DNA of 64,000 nucleotides from Acidobacterium capsulatum ATCC 51196 (GCF_000022565.1 NC_012483.1:3410001-3474000), one strand, 5' to 3'; counted from the stretch's first letter, positions 16,688 to 26,022 are shown. The notes: generated by a model from the letters alone, not told the origin. Program-made: numbers and translations.

Positions 16688-18010
16688 TTAGTCTGTGTGC
16701 GAGTCCACTGCGCACCAGGTGGGATTGCCCACAGTGCTGAACTGGGGTGACGTACCGTGTAGCGGAGCCAGATTGCCAGCCTGCGGATTATAGAGGTTGC
16801 CGACAATCGTGCCGCCCACGTAATTCGAGGTGTATATGAACTGGTTGGTCGGATCGACCACGATGCAGTCGGGTGCCGAGCCAGTTCCATACGGGGAGCC
16901 GGGAGTCTCAGAGAGCGCCTGGCTGGTCGGGTTGATGTTGAAGAACGTGATGGCGCCGTTGCCGGAGTTGATAGTTCCGTTCGATTGCGCATTGGCCACG
17001 TAAAGGAAAGCGTCCTTTGAGTCGACCAGCAGGGCATCGGGGTCAGAGACCGCTGAGTCATTGGCAAACGGGCTGCCGCTGATGTTGGTCAAGGAGCCGT
17101 TGGTTCCCGGCGTATACATGTAGATCTTGTTGGTGCCGGCATCGAGCAGGAAGACGTACTTGCCTGCGCTGTCGCCATCAATCACCGTGACGTTGGTCGC
17201 GCCGGTCACGAATGGACCGTTAGTGGTCACAGTCAGCGCGCCGGTGCTGGTGTTCACCAGATAGGGGAAGACGGTCTCGACGTCGCTGTTGGAGGCGCTG
17301 CCGGCATCCATGACATAAACGTAGCCGCCGGCGATGTGCATATCCACCGGGAAGCAGCCCACAGGGAAGTAGGTGATGCCGTTCTGCTGCTGGTTCTGGA
17401 TCAGCGTCAGAATGCCGGTCTGCGAGTTCACGCTGAAGGCCGTGACCGCGCCCACCGGGTGATAGACGCCGTTCGAGTCTCTGCAGGGAAAGGCTGAGCT
17501 GTAGCTCGAGGATGCATTTGCGATGGTCTGCGTTCCGGGCAGGTAAGCCGGGGCGTACTCGTCGAGCACGTACAGGTACTGGCCTGCGAACTCGGCCAGT
17601 CGCTGGGAATCATAACCCGTGCTTTGATAGGTCTGCTGCGGCGCGATGGAACCATCGCCGCCGACGCTGAAGACCGTGAGGCCGTTGCCGGTGAAGGAGG
17701 CATTGCCGGTGCTATCCGTACTCTTGACGCCCTGGTTAAGCACAAAGACGAAGCGTCCGGTGTCGTCTACCAGTGCGCGGATCGGATTGCTACCGCCAGA
17801 GGGGAAGGGCTGGCCTGGAACCGTGAACAGAGCACCATTGGTGCTGTTGATTTTGAAGGCGCCAATCTGTCCGGCCTGGGTGTTTTGCTGTGTACCCGTG
17901 ACGTACATATAGCCGGTGGTGTAGTTCTGCTTGCACGCGGAAACCCCGATGGTGGCCGCAAGGGTCGCCAGAATAGCCAGTGACGCCTGGCCGAAATTCC
18001 TAAACTTCAT
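16688..18010 (-). CDS. Beta-propeller lipoprotein (YVTN/lactonase-like), copy 2
   Basis: A 440-residue protein with signal peptide NFGQASLAILATLAATIGVSAC; the cysteine of VSAC is the probable lipidation site. Propeller strands recur: GRFVFVLNQGVKS, QYLYVLDEYAPAY, GGYVYVMDAGSAS, GKYVFLLDAGTNKIYMY, DAFLYVANAQSNG and NQFIYTSNYVGGTIVG. It resembles the lipoprotein encoded downstream in domain plan and start region, so a tandem duplication is likely. The ATG at 18010 is chosen because AAGGAAGCGC is directly ahead and the signal peptide begins there; the frame is open 34 codons further up. Exact function unknown. Confidence 0.82.
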   Translation of the reverse strand: MKFRNFGQASLAILATLAATIGVSACKQNYTTGYMYVTGTQQNTQAGQIGAFKINSTNGALFTVPGQPFPSGGSNPIRALVDDTGRFVFVLNQGVKSTDSTGNASFTGNGLTVFSVGGDGSIAPQQTYQSTGYDSQRLAEFAGQYLYVLDEYAPAYLPGTQTIANASSSYSSAFPCRDSNGVYHPVGAVTAFSVNSQTGILTLIQNQQQNGITYFPVGCFPVDMHIAGGYVYVMDAGSASNSDVETVFPYLVNTSTGALTVTTNGPFVTGATNVTVIDGDSAGKYVFLLDAGTNKIYMYTPGTNGSLTNISGSPFANDSAVSDPDALLVDSKDAFLYVANAQSNGTINSGNGAITFFNINPTSQALSETPGSPYGTGSAPDCIVVDPTNQFIYTSNYVGGTIVGNLYNPQAGNLAPLHGTSPQFSTVGNPTWCAVDSHTD

Positions 18011-18172
18011 GCGCTTCCTTTCCTGGCCAATCCCGGGAGGTGGCGCAGGCAAACTGTAGGGATCGCTCCCGTCTGCATTGTAAAGCAGGCGTTTCACCTT
18101 CGGCATCTGCAATCTCTACAGAATTCTCGGTGGGGAGCGATTCCCAGCTTCTTCGATCCTCCCACAAAAACA

Positions 18173-18196
18173 AGGGTCACCGCGAACGGTGACCCT
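18173..18196 (-). terminator. Intrinsic terminator of the M13 peptidase gene
   Basis: AGGGTCACCG-CGAA-CGGTGACCCT is a perfect ten-base-pair stem. On the minus strand it is followed by TGTTTTTG, 31 bases after the stop codon. Confidence 0.88.
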
Positions 18197-18226
18197 GATA
18201 AAGCGCAGAATCCGGTAGAAAAGCAG

Positions 18227-20287
18227 CTACCAGACGCGGCAGGCGTTCTCTGGCATCATGGGATCGCCGACTTTGCAGCCGAACGCCTTGCCAAAGGCCG
18301 GGAAGTTGCGGACCGTGCCATTGGTGCGGAAGCGGCCCGGCGAGTGCGGATCGGTCTTGGCTGAAAGCGCCGCCACCTGTGGGGTGCGGTTTTCGCACCA
18401 GATTTGGGCAAATGCGATGAAGTAGCGCTGCGCCTCAGTGTAGCCGCCGACCTTTTCGTTCAGGGTCTTGCCCTGTTTGGCCAACGTGGTCTTGAGCGCC
18501 TGATAGGCGATGCGCAGGCCGCCGTTGTCGGCCGTGTTTTCACCGAGCGTCAGCCGTCCGTTGAGGTGCACACCGGGAATCGGCTGGAAGCCGCCGTATT
18601 CCTTCACTTCGCAGTCCGTGCGCTGGTCAAAGGCCTTGCGGTCCTGCGGAGTCCACCAGTTGCGCACGTTGCCGTGGCCGTCATACTGGCTGCCCTCGTC
18701 ATCAAAGCCGTGCGTCATTTCGTGGCCAATCACGACGCCGATGCCGCCAAAGTTCACCGCCGGGTCCATTCCATAGGAGTAGAACGGCGGCTGCAGAATG
18801 CCGGCCGGGAAGTTGATGTCATTCTGCGGGGGATTGTAGTAGGCATTCACCGTGGGTGGAGTCATGCCCCACTCTTTCTCATTGACCGGCTTGCCAATCT
18901 TGTTTAACTGGCGATTCAGCTCAAAGTGCGAGGCGTGGTGCAGATCGAGAATGAAGTTGTTGCGGCTCACGGTCAGCTTGGAATAGTCACGCCAGTGCTC
19001 GGGATAGCCGATCTTCTGCCGGAACTCGGACAACTTGATGAGGGCCTGCTTCTTCGTGGCTTCGGTCATCCACGGCAGGTTCTGGATGTCGCTGCCGAGC
19101 GAGGTCTTGAGCGAGGCCACCAACTGCTCCATGTTCTGCTTGGCCTGGGGCGGGAAGTGCTGCTTGACCCAATCCTGGCCCACGGCGAAGCCGAGCACGC
19201 GGTCGGTGAGCATGGTGCAGCGCTTCCAGCGGGCGGACTGCTCGGCCTGGCCGGCCAGAGTGTGCTGGAAGAACTCAAAGCTCGCCTGCTCGTAGGGCTG
19301 CGACAGCCAGGGCGCCACGCTGTTGATGGCGTGGAAGCGCAGGTAGCTCTTGATGGCCGCGAGATCCTGCTGCTGAACGACTGTGTCCATCGCCTTGAAG
19401 AAGTCAGGCATGCCGACATTGACCATCGGAATCGGAGGGGCATTGATGCCGGCGAGGAATTCCTTCCACTGGAAGCCCGGGGTCAGTGCGTCCAGGCCCG
19501 AGACGGGCATGGGGTGGTACACCTTCTTGGGGTCGCGCAGTTCCACGCGCGGCAGCGAGGCCTTGGCCAGTGCGGTCTCGATGGTGAGAACGTTTGCGGC
19601 TTCCTTCTGGGCCTGCGCCTCGGAGTCGCCAGTCAGCTTGAAAAGGGTGACCACGTAATCGTGATAGCGGGCACGAATCTTTGTGGTGCGGGGCGTGTTC
19701 TCAAGATAGTAGGAGCGATCAGGCATGGTCAGGCCGCCCTGCCAGACGACCGCGATCTGCTGAGAAGAATTCTTCTCATCCTGATCGACGCCGAAGCCGA
19801 AGAAGGAAGACACTCCATCCCTGGCGCGGAGCTTTGCGAGCAGCGCCGGGAGTTGCTTCTTATTCTTAAGACCGGCGATTTCGCCGAGCACGGGAGCCAG
19901 CGGCTTGCTGCCCTCGTTGTTGGCGCGATCGGTGTCCATGCAGGCGGCGTAGAAATCGCCGTACTTCTTTTGGAGCGGCGTCTTTGGATCGTCAGCCGCC
20001 TGCTTGAGGTCAAGATAGAGCAGGTACTGGTTGCGCTCATGCAACTGGTTGAAGCGGCCCCAGCGAGACTGGTCAGCGGGGATGGGGTTGTTCTTGATCC
20101 AGTTGCCGCAGGCGAACTCGTAGAAGTCGTCGCAGGGGTTGACGCTGGTGTCGAGCGCCTTGAGATCGAAGCTGTGCAGGGCTTTGGGTTCTGTGGGTAC
20201 GGAGGAGTTATCCGTGGGGAGCGCCTGTTGCGCCATGGCCATTCCGGTGCCGAGCAACAGCACAGAGAGAACGCGAGTGACGTGCAT
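18227..20287 (-). CDS. M13-family zinc metallopeptidase (neprilysin/PepO-like)
   Basis: A 686-residue secreted zinc endopeptidase that would cleave short peptides. It has a signal peptide (RVLSVLLLGTGMAMAQ), then the family's N-terminal block VNPCDDFYEFACGNWIKNNPIPADQSRW. The zinc site is HEMTH (residues 522-526), the third ligand is Glu 583 in ENTAD, and the C-terminus CRVW is the usual M13 ending. Length is normal. The ATG at 20287 is preferred over an upstream in-frame start because GAGGAAAG precedes it and the signal peptide follows. It stands alone with its own terminator. Confidence 0.94.
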   Translation of the reverse strand: MHVTRVLSVLLLGTGMAMAQQALPTDNSSVPTEPKALHSFDLKALDTSVNPCDDFYEFACGNWIKNNPIPADQSRWGRFNQLHERNQYLLYLDLKQAADDPKTPLQKKYGDFYAACMDTDRANNEGSKPLAPVLGEIAGLKNKKQLPALLAKLRARDGVSSFFGFGVDQDEKNSSQQIAVVWQGGLTMPDRSYYLENTPRTTKIRARYHDYVVTLFKLTGDSEAQAQKEAANVLTIETALAKASLPRVELRDPKKVYHPMPVSGLDALTPGFQWKEFLAGINAPPIPMVNVGMPDFFKAMDTVVQQQDLAAIKSYLRFHAINSVAPWLSQPYEQASFEFFQHTLAGQAEQSARWKRCTMLTDRVLGFAVGQDWVKQHFPPQAKQNMEQLVASLKTSLGSDIQNLPWMTEATKKQALIKLSEFRQKIGYPEHWRDYSKLTVSRNNFILDLHHASHFELNRQLNKIGKPVNEKEWGMTPPTVNAYYNPPQNDINFPAGILQPPFYSYGMDPAVNFGGIGVVIGHEMTHGFDDEGSQYDGHGNVRNWWTPQDRKAFDQRTDCEVKEYGGFQPIPGVHLNGRLTLGENTADNGGLRIAYQALKTTLAKQGKTLNEKVGGYTEAQRYFIAFAQIWCENRTPQVAALSAKTDPHSPGRFRTNGTVRNFPAFGKAFGCKVGDPMMPENACRVW

Positions 20288-20452
20288 ACTTTCCTCATGC
20301 AGCCTGCAGCCGTATTGAGCAGCCGCGTAGCCGTGAATTGTGGTGGAAAAACAGTACCACGGCCATAACAAAAGCCGAAGGAAAGATTGCAGGATTGGTT
20401 ACCGCCGGATGGAAACAGGGCGGATGTTTCTTGATGTCCGGCGCAAGCAAAA

Positions 20453-20477
20453 GGGGATGAGCCATTTGCCCATCCCC
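20453..20477 (-). terminator. Intrinsic terminator of the MlaD-like gene
   Basis: GGGGATG pairs with CATCCCC (20453-20459 with 20471-20477), with two more pairs inside. On the minus strand it is followed by TTTTGCTTG, 25 bases past the stop codon. Confidence 0.72.
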
Positions 20478-20502
20478 GCCTGCCGCTGCGAATCGTCCGC
20501 TT

Positions 20503-21579
20503 TTAGAAGATCTTCAGGTGGATCACCAGATATTTCTTCGGGTTCTTGCGGATTGCGGTGACCAGCGTATTGGAACTGGCCGCCACCTGATCGAGGTGGT
20601 TATAGAGGGACGGATTCTTGATCAACTGCCCCACGGTGCCCTTGCCCGCGTTGGCCTGTTGCAGGATTGAATCCAATTGCGTGACCGTGTCATTGAGCTT
20701 GTTGGCAAAGGCCTTGTTGTTGACCATCATGCCGAGCGCACCCTGGCCGCTGTTGACCTGCGTCAGCAGATGATTCAGCTTGTCCACGCTCTGGTTCAGG
20801 TTGTTATACAGGGTGGGGTCCTGGATGAGCTTGCCGAGCGTTCCCTGACTGGTATCGATCTTGTTGGCCACGTCGTCAATCCTGGTGGCGGTGTCGTTCA
20901 GGTGGTTGTACAGGCTCGGGTCTTTGAGCAGCTTGCCGATGGTGCCCTGGCCGCTGTTGAGCTGTGTGGCCACCTTGTTCAGCTTGGTTACGCTCGCATT
21001 CAGGTTATTGAAGAGGCTGGGGTCGCTGATCAGCTTGCCGATGGTGCCCTGGCCGCTGCTGATCTGGTTGATCAGCGCATTCACATTGCCCAGAATGACA
21101 TTGAGCTGCTGGATGGTGCCCTGGCTGGCCTGAATGACGTCTTGCAGGTTCGGAGTCTCATTGGTGGGCAATTGCGCGCCATTCTGAATCGGCCCGCCCG
21201 TGGCTGTGCGGTTGTCGATGTCCACGATGGTATCGCCCAGCACGCCCACCGTGGAAAGACTGGCTTTGGAGTCGGAGTGGAGCTGGCTCTGATACTTCTT
21301 GCTCACGCTCATGAAGACTTCGACTGGCGTCAGCCGTGGCTGGGTGACGATCTTGATGGACTTCACGTTGCCGATCGTTACTCCGTCGAGATTGACGGGA
21401 GCCCCGACCTTGAGCCCTGCCGAGTTTTCAAAGTAGGAATGGAGCCGGATCTTGCCGGTGAAGAATCCACCTGTATTGCCCGACATGAGAAAGATCAACG
21501 CCATCAGCGCCGACAGGGCCACGATGATCAGAACGCCGACTTTCAGTTGAGACCATTGGACTTCCTGTTGACTTGGCAC
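20503..21579 (-). CDS. MCE/MlaD-family lipid-transport protein with internal repeats
   Basis: A 358-residue protein anchored by one N-terminal helix (VGVLIIVALSALMALIFLM). The MCE domain follows (FFTGKIRLHSYFENSAGLKVGAPVNLDGVTIGNVKSI, about residues 38-120). MCE proteins carry phospholipids or other lipids between membranes, usually with MlaE/MlaF partners; none are adjacent here. Residues 174-343 are five repeats of exactly 34 residues with the core GQGTIGKLIxDPSLYNNLN, a pattern common after MCE domains that likely forms helical tubes. The start is GTG at 21579 with GAGGGGG upstream. The tail ends KKYLVIHLKIF. Confidence 0.86.
   Translation of the reverse strand: MPSQQEVQWSQLKVGVLIIVALSALMALIFLMSGNTGGFFTGKIRLHSYFENSAGLKVGAPVNLDGVTIGNVKSIKIVTQPRLTPVEVFMSVSKKYQSQLHSDSKASLSTVGVLGDTIVDIDNRTATGGPIQNGAQLPTNETPNLQDVIQASQGTIQQLNVILGNVNALINQISSGQGTIGKLISDPSLFNNLNASVTKLNKVATQLNSGQGTIGKLLKDPSLYNHLNDTATRIDDVANKIDTSQGTLGKLIQDPTLYNNLNQSVDKLNHLLTQVNSGQGALGMMVNNKAFANKLNDTVTQLDSILQQANAGKGTVGQLIKNPSLYNHLDQVAASSNTLVTAIRKNPKKYLVIHLKIF
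20551..21060 (-). repeat. Five tandem 102-base coding repeats in the MlaD-like gene
   Basis: Five units of 34 codons each, encoding variants of GQGTIGKLIxDPSLYNNLN plus a leucine/asparagine-rich stretch. Unit four is the most diverged (GALGMMVNNKAFANKLN). Conserved pieces of DNA such as CCCTGGCCGCTGTTGA recur. They are protein repeats, not a CRISPR array. Confidence 0.9.
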
Positions 21580-21786
21580 GGACCCCCTCGAAATGCAGCA
21601 GTTTGTTGCGTGAACTGCGGAGCTCTTTCTACTGATTCTAATGGCTGCAAAGACCAGCTATTAATTCTGGTTGGATGAGTGAAAGCCCAAACCCGTTGCA
21701 GAAGAATCGGATAGGGGGCGTTAAGTAATTCCTGCTCAAGACCATAGCTCTTTTGCCGAAGCTGTGGAAATGCCATCTCCACCTCT

Positions 21787-22206
21787 TTGTGCGTAATCTA
21801 CCACCCAATTTCGTCCGATCAAGAGGTTGTGCTGGGATTCGAGAGCCAATCCATTCCTGAACTGCGGCTGATCGGAAGATCTGACGGCGCGCCTGAGCGC
21901 ATGGTCTATTACCTGACCGGCGCCATACTCGCCTGCGGAGGGCAGATGCTCAGCCGGCGGTTTCACTCTGACGGCTCAGCCGCCATTGAGTGCGAGTTTT
22001 TGCGTGCGCATTGTGTCGATATTTACGGTGTGCTGCTGGCTGCCGGGCTGCATCTGAGCCGCAGCTCGCACCTCAAGCTGGCGGAACTCTGCCGTTGCAC
22101 CCACGCGATGCCGGGAGGCTTTGAAGATCAGCGAGTGATTCTCGAACTGGAAGTGATGGATCAGAGCAGCGAGTTTCCTGCCGTCTCCCGCCGCCGCTCG
22201 GTTTGA
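21787..22206 (+). CDS. Hypothetical protein, possibly ACT-like fold
   Basis: A 139-residue protein that I cannot name. It has no signal peptide or membrane segment. The centre (PELRLIGRSDGAPERMVYYLTGAILACGGQML, then AIECEFLRAHCVDIYGVLLAAGLHLS) alternates strands and helices in a way that would fit an ACT-like regulatory fold; this is a guess. Six cysteines are present. The only possible start is TTG at 21787, because a stop lies at 21745 and no ATG or GTG is in frame between; no ribosome site is visible. It stands alone on the plus strand. Good codon structure supports it being real. Confidence 0.55.
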   Translation: MCVIYHPISSDQEVVLGFESQSIPELRLIGRSDGAPERMVYYLTGAILACGGQMLSRRFHSDGSAAIECEFLRAHCVDIYGVLLAAGLHLSRSSHLKLAELCRCTHAMPGGFEDQRVILELEVMDQSSEFPAVSRRRSV

Positions 22207-22227
22207 GGCTATTGGGCAAAACAAAAA

Positions 22228-22254
22228 GCCCGCCGAGTGTTCACTCTGGCGGGC
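22228..22254. terminator. Bidirectional terminator between the 21787 gene and GH3
   Basis: GCCCGCC and GAGTG pair with CACTC and GGCGGGC across a TT loop, with one bulged T. On the minus strand TTTTTGTTTTG follows, making a strong terminator for the GH3 gene. On the plus strand CGTTTG follows. Confidence 0.85.
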
Positions 22255-22273
22255 CGTTTGCTGTGTATTGCGA

Positions 22274-24796
22274 TTATTTCACTTCAAATGAGCCCTTCAG
22301 CGGCAGGTTTTCCGACGAGTCCCCGGCAAAGACCGTGAACTTGCCCGGATCGACCTCCCAGCCATGCTTTGCTTCACTCCAGTAGGCCAGTGCGCGATGG
22401 TCCAGCGTTACCACGACGTGCTGGGTCTGGCCCGGCTCCAGGCGAACCTTTTCAAAGCCTTTCAGCTCTTCGACGGGCCGCTTGATTTTGGCCGAGGGGT
22501 CGCCCACGTATACCTGTGCCACGTCCGCACCGGCCCGGTCGCCGGTGTTGGTTACGTCAAACGCGACCTGAATGCCGCCTGCCGGGGTCGCTGTCTCTGG
22601 CGAAACTTGCAGGTGGCTGTACTGGAAGCTCGTGTAGGACATTCCAAAGCCGAAGGGGAAGAGCGGCTTCTTGTCGTAGGTGGTGTAGTAGCGGTAGCCG
22701 AGGAAGACGCCCTCGCCATACTTCACCGGCTCGACCTGACCCCATGGCACCTTGGGGCCATAGTAGTAGTGGTAGGTCGGGTTGTCCTTCCATGCCCGCG
22801 CCCAGCTCATGGGCAGATGACCTTCGGGATCGTGCTCGCCAAAGAGAATCTGCGCCAGGGCTACGCCGCCTTCCTGTCCGGGGTACCAGGTCTGCAGCAG
22901 TGCCGGAACGTTGTCGAGCCAGCCCTGCGTGGCCACCGCTCCGCCGGCGACCAGCGCCACGATGGTGTGCTTGTTGGCCTTGGCGACGGAGTTGATCAGC
23001 TCCTGCTGGCCCCACGGCAGCGCATAGCTGCGATCGAAGCCTTCGCTTTCGGTCGCGTGGTCAAAGCCCACGGCCACCACGGCGGCATCGGCCTGGGCGG
23101 CGATTTTGGCTGCTTCGGGGTCCACGACTTTGTCCGCGGCCACAATGCCCATGCCAAAGCGCGGGTATGAGGCGTCGGGCCAGTACTTCACTTCGATTTG
23201 GGCGGTCTGCCCGGCGGTCAGCGGAATCTCCGCCGAGAGGGGTGCCTGGCCCTCGTGCTCGGTCTCTTCCAGCACCTGCTTGCCGTTGACCATGACCTGG
23301 TAGCGGTCGGAGCCGCCGGCACCGGCCACCACGATGTATTGCCCTGTGGTCTTCGGCAGGAACTCCGCCGTCATGCGCATGCTCTTGCGCACCTTGGCTG
23401 CGGGAGTCCACTCCTGCGCCACATAGGCATCCATCGCCGGCTGAGTGTGCACTTCAGGTGTGCCGGTGAAGTTGGGATTGTCAAAGGTCTCTACCTTGAC
23501 GGCGTTCCATTTGCTGCCGTTGGCCGGAACCACCCACTTCGTCTGCTGGAACAGCTCCCTGGTGGTGGGCAGGCCCTGCAGATAGAGCACCTTGATCTTT
23601 TCGCCGCCGAAGCGCATCAGGCCGGTCAAAAAGCTGGTGGAGTTATACGGGGTAACGTTTGAGCTGCCGCCAGCTTCAGGCATGGGCCATGCGTCGGGGC
23701 CGATGATGGCGAGTGTCCGCACCCGCGCGGGGTTGAGCGGTAGCAGGTGCCCGTCATTCTTGAGCAGAGTGGTGCTCTCAAGCGCCTCTCGGAGCGCGAC
23801 CTGCGTGTTTTGGAAGCTGTCGCGCGGCATGCTCGTGTCGAGCTGGTCGTGGTTCAGGAAGCCCCACCGCACGGCATCGCGCAGAATGTTGCGCACTTTG
23901 CCGTTGATGGTCGCGACGGAGACCTGGCCGCTCTGAATGGCAGCCGACAGCTTCTTGGGGCTCATGTACTCCGCAAAAGGCATCTCCAGATCAAGGCCGC
24001 CGTTGGCCGCGCCCACCGTGCTGTAGGTGGCCACCCAGTCGGACATGAGAATGCCCTTGAAGCCCCAGCGCTTGCGCAGAATATCGATGTTCAGTTCCTT
24101 GTTCTGCGTCGAGTGCTCGCCGTTCACGAGGTTGTAGGAGTCCATGACCGCGCCGACATGGCCCTGCTCCACTGCCGCACGGAAGGCTGGCAAATAGATC
24201 TCATGCAACGCCTGCTCGCTGATGATGGCGTTGATGTTGTGGCGGTCATATTCGGCGTTGTTGGCGGCGTAATGCTTCACGGTGGCGATGACGTCCTGGC
24301 TTTGTACGCCCTTGATCCAGGGCACCACCATGCGGCTCGCCAGATAGGGGTCTTCGCCCATGAACTCGAAGTTGCGGCCATCCATGGGCGCGCGATAGAT
24401 GTTCACGCCGGGGCCGAGGATGAAGTTGACGCCGCGTGCCCGCGCGTCGCGGCCCAAAGCTGAGCCGATTTCGCCGGCCAGGCTTGGATCCCAGGAGGCC
24501 GCCAGAGCGATGTTGGCGGCGTATGAGGTGTCCGGGCCCCAGGTACGTACGCCGAGAGAGTCGTCTGACATCTTGAGCCGCGGCAACCCGATCGAGGGCT
24601 CGGCATGCGTGTACATGCTGTCCACGCCGCCCAGCAGCTCCAGTTTTTGTTGCAGGGTCAGCTTCGCGAGCAGGGCGTTCACCTGCTGCTCCACGGCCGG
24701 GCTGTCGGGAATGGGGCCTTGTGCCTGGAGCGCGACGGGTGCGCCCACGGCAAGCATCAAGGCAAGAAAAGCCGAATGAAACCTTTTATTCCTCAC
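22274..24796 (-). CDS. Family GH3 beta-glycosidase with PA14 insert
   Basis: An 840-residue exported enzyme, probably a beta-glucosidase or related exo-glycosidase. After a signal peptide (SAFLALMLAVGAPVALQAQ) comes the GH3 N-domain, with KH at residues 174-175 and the nucleophile Asp 253 in MSDW. The GH3 C-domain is split by a PA14-like insert (about residues 400-545, VETFDNPNFTG through YWPDASYPRFGMG). A fibronectin-III-like domain ends the protein. Start is GTG at 24796 with AAGGAG eight bases upstream. PA14 inserts in GH3 enzymes shape the substrate pocket. Substrate not known; plant or fungal beta-glucans would suit a soil acidobacterium. Confidence 0.92.
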   Translation of the reverse strand: MRNKRFHSAFLALMLAVGAPVALQAQGPIPDSPAVEQQVNALLAKLTLQQKLELLGGVDSMYTHAEPSIGLPRLKMSDDSLGVRTWGPDTSYAANIALAASWDPSLAGEIGSALGRDARARGVNFILGPGVNIYRAPMDGRNFEFMGEDPYLASRMVVPWIKGVQSQDVIATVKHYAANNAEYDRHNINAIISEQALHEIYLPAFRAAVEQGHVGAVMDSYNLVNGEHSTQNKELNIDILRKRWGFKGILMSDWVATYSTVGAANGGLDLEMPFAEYMSPKKLSAAIQSGQVSVATINGKVRNILRDAVRWGFLNHDQLDTSMPRDSFQNTQVALREALESTTLLKNDGHLLPLNPARVRTLAIIGPDAWPMPEAGGSSNVTPYNSTSFLTGLMRFGGEKIKVLYLQGLPTTRELFQQTKWVVPANGSKWNAVKVETFDNPNFTGTPEVHTQPAMDAYVAQEWTPAAKVRKSMRMTAEFLPKTTGQYIVVAGAGGSDRYQVMVNGKQVLEETEHEGQAPLSAEIPLTAGQTAQIEVKYWPDASYPRFGMGIVAADKVVDPEAAKIAAQADAAVVAVGFDHATESEGFDRSYALPWGQQELINSVAKANKHTIVALVAGGAVATQGWLDNVPALLQTWYPGQEGGVALAQILFGEHDPEGHLPMSWARAWKDNPTYHYYYGPKVPWGQVEPVKYGEGVFLGYRYYTTYDKKPLFPFGFGMSYTSFQYSHLQVSPETATPAGGIQVAFDVTNTGDRAGADVAQVYVGDPSAKIKRPVEELKGFEKVRLEPGQTQHVVVTLDHRALAYWSEAKHGWEVDPGKFTVFAGDSSENLPLKGSFEVK

Positions 24797-24957
24797 AGGT
24801 AAAACTCCTTATTTGACGGCGCAAACAATCTACCAGAGCGGAATAGCGGTTGGACAGCCGGGAACAATCGTTTGTCTGGTTGCGGCGCCGGCTTACGCAA
24901 CGTCTTCAGGCGCAAGCCTATGCAGGCCACCCTGTGCGAGGCAATGCCACTGCGCAT

Positions 24958-26022
24958 TTACCTCCTTTTGAGAGGGTGCCCGTTGGCAGTCATGGTGGCG
25001 AGCTGCTGCTCGTCATACTGGAGCAGCGAGGGCGTCAATCGTGCAAAGTGCAACTCGGCGGAGATGTCCTGACCATTGTGCAGCACGAACTCCGCGAACT
25101 GCCGAAGCGCCCGCTGCTTCGCGGGGGTAGCACCGTCACGAGGCAGGATCAGGTAGTTGAGGCCGACGATGGGATAGGCTGACGCCGCAGTCGCGGGGGG
25201 ATTGACCACGGCCGTGTTCACGTTTGCTGCCAGCTTGTTTTGAAATGCATCCAGAGCGGCTGTCGCGCTTGTGCCGGTGGGCGTGATGAAGCGCCCGGCT
25301 GCATTCTCGAGCGCCGCCGTGTGCAGGTAGTTTTCCTGTGCGTAGGTCAACTCCACATAGCCCAGGCTGTAGGGGGAATCGCGCACTTCTGAGGCGAGGT
25401 CTTCGCTGCCTTCGCTGCCGGTGCCCGCCGGCCAGCTCACGGTGGACCCGGCGCCGGCCTTCTGTTGCCAGGCGGGGCTGGCCGCGGCCAGATACTGGGT
25501 CAGCAGGGCAGTCGAGCCGCTGCCATCGGTGCGGTGAAAGACAGCGATGGCGTGATCGGGCAGCGGGAGGCCTGGGTTGTCCTTTTGAATGGCCGGATCG
25601 TTCCACTTCGTGGTCTTGCCGAGAAAGATGCTTGCCAGCGTCTCACCGCTGAGGCGCAGCGTCTGCCGGATGCCCGGCAGATGGTAGATGATGCACACCG
25701 GCCCCGCCGTCTCCGGTAATTCCAGCAGATGCTTCGCGGCCAGTTCCGCCGGGGGCAGCGGTTCATCGACGGCCGCGAAGGCCGCCTTGCCGCTCTCAAG
25801 CAGGGACAAGCCGGCCGCATCACCGGTGGAGGCATAACTCATGGCCACGTTGGTGTGAATCTGGGAGAAGTCCTTCGTCCAGCGCTGCATCACGGGGAAC
25901 ACGAACATGCTGCCCGCGCCCACCACCGGCAGCGGAGGCTGGCTCACCTTTGAATTGCAGGCGGTCAAGCCGGTAAGGGCAAGCGCCAGTCCACTGGCGA
26001 GAAGAGTACGGCGATTCAACAA
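24958..26022 (-). CDS. pstS: PstS-type phosphate-binding lipoprotein
   Basis: A 354-residue periplasmic lipoprotein of the phosphate ABC transporter family. The signal peptide ends LTAC, with the cysteine at residue 22 lipidated. VVGAGSMFVFPVMQRW resembles the GAGA(T/S)FP phosphate loop. FLGKTTKWNDPAI and FHRTDGSGSTALLTQYL are further PstS motifs. Start is TTG at 26022; AAGGAGGAG lies just ahead, and a second TTG directly follows and could be used instead. No pstC, pstA or pstB is adjacent, so it either serves a distant transporter or acts alone. It precedes GH3 on the same strand by 161 bases. Confidence 0.87.
   Translation of the reverse strand: MLNRRTLLASGLALALTGLTACNSKVSQPPLPVVGAGSMFVFPVMQRWTKDFSQIHTNVAMSYASTGDAAGLSLLESGKAAFAAVDEPLPPAELAAKHLLELPETAGPVCIIYHLPGIRQTLRLSGETLASIFLGKTTKWNDPAIQKDNPGLPLPDHAIAVFHRTDGSGSTALLTQYLAAASPAWQQKAGAGSTVSWPAGTGSEGSEDLASEVRDSPYSLGYVELTYAQENYLHTAALENAAGRFITPTGTSATAALDAFQNKLAANVNTAVVNPPATAASAYPIVGLNYLILPRDGATPAKQRALRQFAEFVLHNGQDISAELHFARLTPSLLQYDEQQLATMTANGHPLKRR

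Noticed and set aside
18926-20368. A 480-codon plus-strand frame over the M13 peptidase gene
   Set aside because: Antisense to a complete metallopeptidase with HEMTH and ENTAD motifs; no motif of its own.
20551-21060. Regular repeats that could suggest a CRISPR array
   Set aside because: The period is 102 bases, in frame and diverged, encoding 34-residue protein repeats; there are no spacers or cas genes.
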